A stretch of DNA of 19,341 nucleotides from Actinomycetota bacterium (GTDB taxonomy: Bacteria > Actinomycetota > Thermoleophilia > Gaiellales > Gaiellaceae). Positions 1 through 6,000 of this stretch are shown here, piece by piece (position 1 is the stretch's first letter; the number at the start of each line of letters is the position of its first letter). The translations under genes and the position numbers were made by a program. The stretch is taken from NCBI GenBank assembly GCA_019236545.1, contig JAFAIV010000035.1, forward strand, positions 1 through 19,341, read 5' to 3'. The notes under the pieces are model-generated. The model made no database searches and had not been told where the DNA came from. It worked only from the letters and a program-made list of their open reading frames with translations.

Positions 1-384
1 GGTGTCCGGCTCGAGCGTGACGAAGCCGTGCGCGCAGCCCTCCGGCACGACCATCATCCGGCGGTTCTCGGCCGAGAGCTCGGCGCCGTACCAGCGGCCG
101 AAGGTGGGGGAGGCCTCGCGCAGGTCGAGGACGACGTCCCAGAGCGCTCCGCGGATGCACCGGACGACCTTCACCTCGGCGGCCGGTGCGAGCTGGTAGT
201 GCATGCCTCGCAGCGTTCCGCGCTCGGCGCTCAGCGAGTTGTTCACCTGGACGAAGCGCGTCGGCAGCCCGGCGGCGCCGAACTCCTCCTCGCAGAAGAC
301 CCGCGCGAAGAAGCCGCGCTCGTCGCCGCGGCGGTCGAGTTCGACGGTGAAGGCGCCGGGAATCGGGGTCTCGTCGAAGCGCAC
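1..384 (-). CDS. RmlC-like NDP-4-keto-6-deoxysugar 3,5-epimerase (partial, C-terminus beyond left edge)
   Basis: The 128 visible codons read as the N-terminal two thirds of an RmlC/RfbC-family cupin epimerase, which inverts C3 and/or C5 of an NDP-4-keto-6-deoxyhexose in the cytoplasm. Family signatures seen are RGDERGFFARVF (about residues 19-30), FVQVNNSLSAERGTLRGMHYQ split across 45-64, with the expected catalytic histidine at 62, VRCIRGALWDVVLDLR (75-89) and the PEGCAHGF block (114-121). The start chosen is GTG at 384-382. A TAGGAG Shine-Dalgarno lies just upstream and overlaps the stop codon of the preceding gene, so the two are probably coupled. It is the third gene of an operon with an rfbF-like cytidylyltransferase, so the natural substrate may be CDP-linked rather than dTDP-linked; that is inference. 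The family call is firm, the substrate is open. Confidence 0.88.
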   Translation of the reverse strand, partial: MRFDETPIPGAFTVELDRRGDERGFFARVFCEEEFGAAGLPTRFVQVNNSLSAERGTLRGMHYQLAPAAEVKVVRCIRGALWDVVLDLREASPTFGRWYGAELSAENRRMMVVPEGCAHGFVTLEPDT

Positions 385-392
385 GCCGGCTC

Positions 393-1412
393 CTACGCGG
401 CTTCGGCGGCGGTCGAGTCGAGCAGGTGCATCCGGTCACGTAGCGTGCGCAGGCGGACGAACTGCGGTCCTTCCCAGTCGGCGAGCGAGAAGCGGTGCTC
501 GGTGAGCTTCCGGTCGAGCTCCTCCATGCCGCTCGCGAGCGTGTACTCGAGCGAGAACTCCGGCAGCAGCCGGCCGAGGAGGTCGAAGTTGACCTTGTAG
601 CTCCGCGGGTCGGCGCCGACCTCGCCGGTGTAGACGACGCTCGCGGAAGGCACGAGCTCGCGGACGAGGTCGCCGACCTCGCGCACCTGGTAGTTCTCGG
701 CGTTGCCGCCGATGTTGATCGCCCGGCCGGAGACGACCTCGCGCGGCGCCTCCGCGAGCGCGACGAACGCGCGCGCGATGTCGCGGCAGTGGATGAGCGG
801 CCGCCACGGCGAGCCATCGCTCATGATCCGCACCTCGCCGGTCGCGTGCGCGCAGGCGAGGAGGTTGTTGACGACGAGGTCGTTGCGCAGCATCGGCGAG
901 TGGCCGTAGGCGGTCGCGTTGCGCAGGAAGACGGGCGTGAAGCCGTCGTCGGCGAGCGGCCGCACGGCGTATTCGGTCTCGATCTTCGACTGCGCGTACG
1001 CCGTCAGCGGGTTGAGCGGGTCGTCCTCGGCGAGGTCGGGCTTGTCCGCCTGGCCGTACACGGAGCAGCTGCCGGCGAAGAGCCAGCGACCGACGCCGGC
1101 GCGCTTGGCGAGGTGTGCCAGCCGGACGGACGCGTCGCGATTGACGTCGAAGGTCACCGCCGGGTCGAGGTCGCCCATCGGATCGTTCGAGATCGCGGCC
1201 AGGTGCATGACGGCGTCGTGGCCGTCGAGGTCGCGCTCGTCGAGCGCGCGGACGTCCTTGGTGAGCTCCCTGTTCGGGGCCACCCACGGCTCCCACTCGC
1301 AGCCCGCGTAGAGGCCGAGGTCGCAGCCCGTGACGGTGTGCCCGGCCTCGCGCAGGAGCTCGACGAGGTGTGCGCCGATGTAGCCGCGGTGGCCGGTGAC
1401 GAAGACCTTCAT
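393..1412 (-). CDS. NAD(P)-dependent SDR-family sugar-nucleotide epimerase/reductase
   Basis: This 339-residue extended short-chain dehydrogenase acts on nucleotide sugars. The Rossmann glycine motif TGHRGYIG is at residues 6-13, the catalytic YAQSK (Tyr139, Lys143) is present, and a GSCSVYG block at 114-120 supplies the serine. The segment before the tyrosine is the epimerase/reductase form (SCSVYG). It lacks the TDE or TDK that marks 4,6-dehydratases such as RmlB or RfbG, so it is unlikely to perform the first dehydration. A longer open frame runs upstream to 1943, but the protein clearly begins at MKVFVTG. That ATG (1412-1410) overlaps the TGA of the cytidylyltransferase gene by 4 bp, a coupling arrangement. 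It is the middle gene of the rfbF-SDR-rmlC operon. The exact reaction (4-ketoreduction or epimerisation) cannot be read from sequence. Confidence 0.9.
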   Translation of the reverse strand: MKVFVTGHRGYIGAHLVELLREAGHTVTGCDLGLYAGCEWEPWVAPNRELTKDVRALDERDLDGHDAVMHLAAISNDPMGDLDPAVTFDVNRDASVRLAHLAKRAGVGRWLFAGSCSVYGQADKPDLAEDDPLNPLTAYAQSKIETEYAVRPLADDGFTPVFLRNATAYGHSPMLRNDLVVNNLLACAHATGEVRIMSDGSPWRPLIHCRDIARAFVALAEAPREVVSGRAINIGGNAENYQVREVGDLVRELVPSASVVYTGEVGADPRSYKVNFDLLGRLLPEFSLEYTLASGMEELDRKLTEHRFSLADWEGPQFVRLRTLRDRMHLLDSTAAEAA

Positions 1413-2251
1413 GCCGCGCCGCGCAGCCGCGGCCGGGGCGCGGGCAGCTTGCGCCACGGCGCCTCGCCGCTCGCCCAGAGCGCGTTCAGGTGCTCCATGT
1501 CGCGCTGCGTGTCCATCGCGTGCCAGAAGCCGCCGTGCTTGTAGATCGACAGCTCTCCGTCCTCGGCGAGGCGGACGAGCGGCTCGCGCTCGAGGACGCA
1601 CGACTCGTCCGGCGCCAGGTAGCGCAGGAAGTCGCGGCGGAAGAAGAAGAACCCGCCGTTGATCCAGGCGTCCTGGAACTGCGGCTTCTCCTCGAACTCG
1701 GCGACGCGACCGCCCTTCACCTTGAGCTCGCCGAAGCGGGAGGGAGGGCTGACGCCGAGGACCGTCCCGACCGAGCCGCGCGCGGCGTGGTAGCCGAGCT
1801 CCTCGGCCAGGTTGGCGTCGGTGAGGCCGTCGCCGTACGTGACCGCGAAGTGCTCGCAATCCCCGAGGTAGCGCGCTGCTGCGCGGGCGACGCGCCCGCC
1901 GGTCATCGTCGCCTCGCCGGTGTCGGCGAGCGTCACCTTCCACTCGTCGCTGTGGTCGACCGAATGCACCTCGACGGCGTTCGTCGCCAGGTCGACGGTG
2001 AAGTCGCTGCGCATCGAGGAGTAGTTGAGGAAGTACGACTTGATCACCTCGGCCTTGAAGCCGAGGCAGAGCACGAAGCGCCGGAACCCCCAGTGGGAGT
2101 ACGTCTGCATGATGTGCCAGAGGATCGGCTGCCCGCCGACGGGGACCATCGGCTTCGGGCGGAACTCCGTCTCCTCCTTCAGGCGCGTGCCGAGGCCGCC
2201 GCAGAGCACGAAGACGGGCACCTCGGCGGGATTGGGAGCGTTCGGGGACAC
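1409..2251 (-). CDS. rfbF: Glucose-1-phosphate cytidylyltransferase-like sugar nucleotidyltransferase
   Basis: The 280-residue protein matches the RfbF family (about 257 residues), which makes CDP-glucose from CTP and glucose-1-phosphate, the entry step to CDP-6-deoxy and 3,6-dideoxy sugars. The nucleotide-binding loop LCGGLGTRLKEETEFRPKP is at residues 16-34. Later family blocks are PILWHIMQTYSHWGF, YGDGLTD, WINGGFFFF and GFWHAMDTQRDMEHLN. These separate it from RmlA-type thymidylyltransferases. The GTG at 2251 is the only start upstream of the binding loop that leaves a complete domain. It lies 11 bases after a GCCGATCA -10 box, so the transcript should have almost no leader. It is the first gene of a minus-strand operon with an SDR enzyme and a 3,5-epimerase. 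A 4,6-dehydratase gene is not in the window. Confidence 0.9.
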   Translation of the reverse strand: MSPNAPNPAEVPVFVLCGGLGTRLKEETEFRPKPMVPVGGQPILWHIMQTYSHWGFRRFVLCLGFKAEVIKSYFLNYSSMRSDFTVDLATNAVEVHSVDHSDEWKVTLADTGEATMTGGRVARAAARYLGDCEHFAVTYGDGLTDANLAEELGYHAARGSVGTVLGVSPPSRFGELKVKGGRVAEFEEKPQFQDAWINGGFFFFRRDFLRYLAPDESCVLEREPLVRLAEDGELSIYKHGGFWHAMDTQRDMEHLNALWASGEAPWRKLPAPRPRLRGAA

Positions 2252-2262
2252 GCCACCCTGCG

Positions 2263-2289
2263 TGATCGGCGGCCTGGGCGCCTGTTTGA
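2263..2289 (-). promoter_or_regulatory. Sigma-28 (FliA/WhiG)-type promoter of the rfbF operon
   Basis: On the minus strand TCAA (2289-2286), 15 bases, then GCCGATCA (2270-2263) fit the FliA/WhiG form TAAA-N15-GCCGATAA. The GTG start of rfbF follows 11 bases after the -10 box. The -10 octamer is identical to those at 5933-5940 and 5985-5992. The -35 box is back to back with that of the divergent promoter. Confidence 0.75.
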
Positions 2290-2298
2290 GCCGCTCAA
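2286..2298. promoter_or_regulatory. 13-bp palindrome formed by back-to-back -35 boxes
   Basis: TTGAG, CCG, CTCAA is a perfect 5-3-5 inverted repeat. Each arm is the -35 element of one of the two divergent sigma-28-type promoters. The divergent region at 5957-5969 has the same geometry (TTTAG, GCG, CTAAA). It could simply be two -35 boxes or could also be an operator for a dimeric regulator. Confidence 0.6.
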
Positions 2299-2321
2299 CT
2301 CTCGCCGGGCCGCTCCGAATA
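2295..2321 (+). promoter_or_regulatory. Weaker sigma-28-type promoter of the GT2 gene
   Basis: TCAA (2295-2298), 15 bases, then TCCGAATA (2314-2321). The -35 box and spacing match the other copies exactly. The -10 keeps the CCGA core but departs from GCCGATnn at the first and last bases, so this is the weakest of the seven. The GTG start at 2329 follows 7 bases later with no Shine-Dalgarno, consistent with a leaderless mRNA. Confidence 0.55.
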
Positions 2322-2328
2322 CGCGTTC

Positions 2329-4092
2329 GTGGCGCCGATCGCGTCCATCGTCATGCCCTGCTACGGGCACTGGCAGCTGACGGAGCGCTGCCTCGCCTCC
2401 CTCGACGACGTGCTCGGGCCGACGCTCGGGAACGAGATCGAGCTCGTCCTCGTCGACAACGGCTCGACCGACGAGACGCCGGAGCGGCTCGAGGCGTGGC
2501 GCGAGCGTGCGACGGTCGTCTCGCTGATGCCGAACCGCCACTTCGCCGGCGGCTGCAACGCGGGCGGCTTCGCGGCAACCGGCGACGTCCTGATCTTCCT
2601 GAACAACGACACCGTCGCGCGCCCTGGGGTCTTCGAGGCGCTCGCCGAGGAGGCGAGCGACCCGACCGTCGGTGTTGCCGGAATCCGCCTGCTCTACCCC
2701 GACGGCACCATCCAGCACGGCGGCTTCGGCTGGATCCGCTCTCACAGCGGAGTCACGACCGCGCACCTCTTCCACCACGAGGCCGGAGACATCCCGGAGG
2801 CGAGCGCGACCTACGACCTGCGCGCCGTGACAGGCGCCTGCTTCGCGACGCCGCGCGAGCTCTTCGTCCGGCTCGGCGGCTTCGACGAGCGCTACCACGA
2901 GGGCTGGGAGGACGTGGACTACTGCCTCCGCGCGCGCGAGCTCGGCCTGCGGGTCGTCTACCGCGGCGACCTCGCGATCCTCCACGACGAAGGGAAGACG
3001 ACGGGGCGCGACTACCGCGGCGACGGCAACGAGCGCATCTTCGTGGCGCGCCACGGCGAGCACCGCGACGACGACGATCTCTTCCGCGCGACCTTCGGCG
3101 GCTCGGCGCAGAGCCTCCTGAGCGCGCCCGGCGGCACCGCCGCCGACGGCTCGCCGGTGCGGATCGTCGGGCGGCTGCTCGGCTTCTCCGGCGACGCGAC
3201 CGAGGCCCGAATGGTGCTCAACCTCGCCGAGGCGATGCAGCTCGTGCCCGCGGCTCGTGCGCTCGGCACCGGCATCCCCTCGCCGCTTCTGACGCCCGAG
3301 TCGGAGCAGGTCGTCGCGGCGCAGCAGCGCTGGACCGGCCACTTCGCGCTCGAGGTGCTCGTCCACGGCCGCGGGCCGCTGCCGGAGGGCGCGTTCGACG
3401 CGGTGCATCTCGCCTCCCGCGACGGGCTCGACGCGGCGACTCTTCCGACGGTCTGGGCGGGCTCCCGCGCGCTCGCAGAGGAGCTCACGGCCGAGGGAGT
3501 CGAGGCGGAGGTCCTCTATCCGCCGCTCCCGGAGATCGAGCGGGGAACGGGCGGAGGCGGCATCCTCGCCGTGCTGCCCGCACACGACCTCGAGCTCTGC
3601 GCCCGGATCGTCGCCGCGCTCGACGACGCGGACGCTGATGTCACGTTCCTGCAGACGGTCGCGTCACCGCACCTGGCGCGGCTTGTCGGCGGGCTGCCGC
3701 TCCTGCCGCCCTGCGTCGACGAGCTGTCGTTCGCCGCGCTCGCGGGAGGCTACGACGTCCTCGTCTCGCTCGACTCGGCCGACCCGTTCGAGCGGCGGCC
3801 GCTCGTCGCCGGCCTCGCCGGCGCGACCCCGGTCTTCGCGCGAGGCGGCGCTGCAGAGGAGCTCCTCGGCAGCGGCCTCGCGGTGACAGGCCCCGACGAT
3901 CTCCGCACCGCCGTCGCGCGGGCCCTGGCCGAGCCCACCGAGGACGACGCCCGCGAGGCTGTTCTCGCGGCGTGCGGCGCCCCCGCCGCGGCCCAGCGCC
4001 TCGCCGAGCTCTTCGCCCGCAAGATCCTCCGCCGCGCCTCACGCCTCGTCGCGGAGGACGCTCAGGCGGCCGCGGCGAGAATCGCCGCGTAG
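2329..4092 (+). CDS. GT2-family glycosyltransferase with long GT-B-like C-terminal half
   Basis: The 587-residue protein begins with a GT-A fold of the GT2 rhamnosyltransferase-like type: VMPCYGHWQLTERCL (8-22), VDNGSTD (42-48), the metal-binding NNDT (92-95) and GGFDERYHEGWEDVDYCLR (183-201) with the acidic ED pair expected for the catalytic base. This domain ends near residue 255. The remaining 330 residues look like a degenerate GT-B arrangement. They contain a segment resembling a GT4 donor-site loop (DPFERRPLVAGLAGATPVFARGG) but no convincing full active site. The enzyme probably transfers a sugar in the cytoplasm, since no signal peptide or membrane segment is visible. It starts at GTG without a Shine-Dalgarno, just after a sigma-28-type promoter. 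Its last 31 bp overlap the convergent gene. Flagellin as acceptor is inferred from regulation and neighbours. Confidence 0.9.
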   Translation: MAPIASIVMPCYGHWQLTERCLASLDDVLGPTLGNEIELVLVDNGSTDETPERLEAWRERATVVSLMPNRHFAGGCNAGGFAATGDVLIFLNNDTVARPGVFEALAEEASDPTVGVAGIRLLYPDGTIQHGGFGWIRSHSGVTTAHLFHHEAGDIPEASATYDLRAVTGACFATPRELFVRLGGFDERYHEGWEDVDYCLRARELGLRVVYRGDLAILHDEGKTTGRDYRGDGNERIFVARHGEHRDDDDLFRATFGGSAQSLLSAPGGTAADGSPVRIVGRLLGFSGDATEARMVLNLAEAMQLVPAARALGTGIPSPLLTPESEQVVAAQQRWTGHFALEVLVHGRGPLPEGAFDAVHLASRDGLDAATLPTVWAGSRALAEELTAEGVEAEVLYPPLPEIERGTGGGGILAVLPAHDLELCARIVAALDDADADVTFLQTVASPHLARLVGGLPLLPPCVDELSFAALAGGYDVLVSLDSADPFERRPLVAGLAGATPVFARGGAAEELLGSGLAVTGPDDLRTAVARALAEPTEDDAREAVLAACGAPAAAQRLAELFARKILRRASRLVAEDAQAAAARIAA

Positions 4093-5918
4093 GCCTTCGC
4101 GAGCACCGCCCAGTCGTAGCGCTCCTCGCAGATCCGGCGCGCCGACCCGGTCCGATCCGTCCAGTCCTCCGCGAACGCGGCGACGATCGCCTCCGCGAGC
4201 TCGTCCTGGCGCTCGCAGAGCGCGAACTCGGCCACGAGATCCGCGTCGAAGCCGCGGGCTCCGAAGGCGGTCGTCACGACGGGCAGCCCCGCCGCGGCGT
4301 AGTCCACGACCTTCAGGTTCGAGCCCGAGCCGCTCGCCATCGGGTTGAGCGCGAGCGTCGAGGTGGCGTAGAGCTCCTGCTTCGCGTCCTCCGGCAGGAA
4401 CCCGTGGAGGCGGACGTTCGCGGGCGCGGACTCGATGCTCGAGCACACGCTCCCGATCACGTGGAAGTCGACGTCGGGCAGGCGCTCGGCGGCGCGCACG
4501 ATCGCCTCGACGGCATCGACGTTCGGCCTGTGCGCGTTGCCCGAGAAGACGCACGAGCGGTGGCGCGTCGCCCGCCGTTCCCAGGCCGTGAACGGCACGT
4601 GGGTGACCGGCGCGCCGTTCGCGACGACGTGCGTCCGGGCCGGGTCGGCGCCGTAGAGGTCGACAAGCGACCGGCGGTCCTCCTCGGTGCAGCAGATGAC
4701 CGCGGCGGCCTCGGCGCAGGTCTCGACCTCGAGGGCGCGAACGTGCTCGAGCGCCTCGCGCTCGACCCTCGAGCCGGCATAGATGGACGCCTTCAGGTCG
4801 GTCTCGACGTTGTGCGAGTCGTAGACGAGCGGCGTGCCCGGGAACGCTCGCCGTAGCTGCCGGGTCAGGAAGCCGTGGGCGCTCACGACGACGTCCACCG
4901 GAAGCTCCGCCCGGCGGCGCAGCACCCTCATGAAGGGGCTGTCGTCGTCGAGGAGGAGCGCCGCCGCGAGGTCGTCGGCGGTCGCGCCGAGCGCGCGGCC
5001 GAGCATCACCGTGGCGAGCAGGTAGCCGCCGCGGTACGGCGCCGTGATCTCCCGCCCCGCCCGCGCGCTCGCGACCGGCGTGGACGTGAAGGTCGTCTGG
5101 CGCGGGGAGAGCGTGAATGCGGTGCAGCCGACTCCGGCCGGCATCTCGCGCCAGAGCCAGTGCATGCGGAGCGCGCCGCCGTTCCCGGGCGGGTTGATCG
5201 GGTACGTGGTCGCGAGCACCGCGTCGAGGATGCGCTCGGCCGCGGGCTGCGGCTCGTCCGGCGGCTCGTCCAGCGACTCGAAGCGGGCCGGCGCGACGCC
5301 GCACTCCTCGAGCGCCTGCCGGTGGGCCCAGCGCTGCGCGTCGATCCTGTCGAGGGCGGGCGTCAGCGGGTCGGCCCCGGCCGCGACCGCCGCCGTGTCG
5401 TCCTGGACGACCAACTCGACCCGTCTGATGCCGGGAACGAGGAGCGCCGCGGCCGCCGCGGCCGGGTCGGTCGTCGTGAAGAGGTCGCAGCCGCTTCGCG
5501 ACGCGGCGACGAGCTCGGAGATGGTTGCGGCCGACGCGACCGTCGTCTCTCGGGCCGGGCGCCTCGCGGCCACCCACGTCTCGATGGAGTCGGCGAGCGG
5601 GAGCCTGCGCTCGCCGGCGGCGCGACGGAGGTCGTCGCAGCCGCTGTCGAGCACGACGCTCGCGCGGCGGACGAGCGAGGCGAGCGAGTCCGGCGTGGCG
5701 CACGGCACGAGGGCGATGTCCGCCTCGAGCTCCAGGTGCTGCGCCCGAGCCTGGCGCTCGAGGAGCGCGACGAGGCGGCCCGCGGCGTCGTCGTCTGGAA
5801 CGGCGACGGCGAGCGTCGCTCCCGTGGAGCGCGCGAAGCGGCGCGTGAAGTCGAGGACGTGCGCGGTCACGCGCGCGTCGTCGGCGCCGAGGGCGGAGGT
5901 CACGAACAGGTCACTCAC
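4062..5918 (-). CDS. GT4-family glycosyltransferase with extra N-terminal module
   Basis: The C-terminal ~390 of 618 residues form a GT-B glycosyltransferase of family GT4. Seen in order are TTYPINPPGNGGALRMHWLW (acceptor-side start), YDSHNVETD (about 366-374), a GNAHRPNVDA block that opens the donor domain, and GSGSNLKVVDYAAAGLPVV (about 530-548) followed by TTAFGARGF. The first ~215 residues are not part of the classic fold. They open with LFVTSALGADD and continue with TLAVAVP and ADIALVP, resembling the C-terminal tail of the tandem glycosyltransferase encoded next door. The start is GTG at 5918, 14 bases after a GCCGATCA -10 box; an upstream ATG is out of frame. It is transcribed divergently from the tandem-GT operon and convergently with the GT2 gene. 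No membrane segment is seen. Donor sugar and acceptor are unknown. Confidence 0.9.
   Translation of the reverse strand: MSDLFVTSALGADDARVTAHVLDFTRRFARSTGATLAVAVPDDDAAGRLVALLERQARAQHLELEADIALVPCATPDSLASLVRRASVVLDSGCDDLRRAAGERRLPLADSIETWVAARRPARETTVASAATISELVAASRSGCDLFTTTDPAAAAAALLVPGIRRVELVVQDDTAAVAAGADPLTPALDRIDAQRWAHRQALEECGVAPARFESLDEPPDEPQPAAERILDAVLATTYPINPPGNGGALRMHWLWREMPAGVGCTAFTLSPRQTTFTSTPVASARAGREITAPYRGGYLLATVMLGRALGATADDLAAALLLDDDSPFMRVLRRRAELPVDVVVSAHGFLTRQLRRAFPGTPLVYDSHNVETDLKASIYAGSRVEREALEHVRALEVETCAEAAAVICCTEEDRRSLVDLYGADPARTHVVANGAPVTHVPFTAWERRATRHRSCVFSGNAHRPNVDAVEAIVRAAERLPDVDFHVIGSVCSSIESAPANVRLHGFLPEDAKQELYATSTLALNPMASGSGSNLKVVDYAAAGLPVVTTAFGARGFDADLVAEFALCERQDELAEAIVAAFAEDWTDRTGSARRICEERYDWAVLAKAYAAILAAAA
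4071..4089. terminator. GC-rich stem-loop between convergent genes, candidate bidirectional terminator
   Basis: CGCGGCGA (4071-4078), loop GAA, TCGCCGCG (4082-4089) is a perfect 8-bp inverted repeat. It lies where the two convergent coding regions overlap, directly before the plus-strand stop codon and inside the last codons of the minus-strand gene. No T tract follows on either side, so it would be a U-less terminator or only an mRNA 3' stabiliser. Confidence 0.4.
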
Positions 5919-5932
5919 GCGAGTCCATCGAG

Positions 5933-5960
5933 TGATCGGCCGGTCGCGCGCGTGCTTTTA
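5933..5960 (-). promoter_or_regulatory. Sigma-28-type promoter of the GT4 gene
   Basis: On the minus strand TAAA (5960-5957), 16 bases, then GCCGATCA (5940-5933). Shifting the -35 by one to AAAA gives the usual 15-base spacing. The GTG start at 5918 lies 14 bases beyond the -10 box, leaving a leader of only about 5-10 nt. Confidence 0.7.
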
Positions 5961-5969
5961 GGCGCTAAA
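5957..5969. promoter_or_regulatory. Second 13-bp palindrome of back-to-back -35 boxes
   Basis: TTTAG, GCG, CTAAA is a perfect 5-3-5 inverted repeat made from the -35 elements of the two divergent sigma-28-type promoters. Arm length, spacer length and the central CG match the palindrome at 2286-2298, although the flanking sequence differs. Confidence 0.6.
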
Positions 5970-5992
5970 GGAGGCTGCCCGCAGGCCGATCA
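5966..5992 (+). promoter_or_regulatory. Sigma-28-type promoter of the tandem-GT operon
   Basis: TAAA (5966-5969), 15 bases, then GCCGATCA (5985-5992), a near-perfect FliA/WhiG-class promoter. The ATG at 6001 is 8 bases after the -10 box and has no Shine-Dalgarno, so the mRNA is predicted to be leaderless or nearly so. Confidence 0.8.
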
Positions 5993-6000
5993 CGGCGCTG

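Noticed and set aside
1413..1943. In-frame N-terminal extension of the SDR gene as one longer protein
   Set aside because: The extension is Arg-rich out-of-frame reading of the cytidylyltransferase gene. The SDR fold starts exactly at the ATG that overlaps the upstream stop codon.
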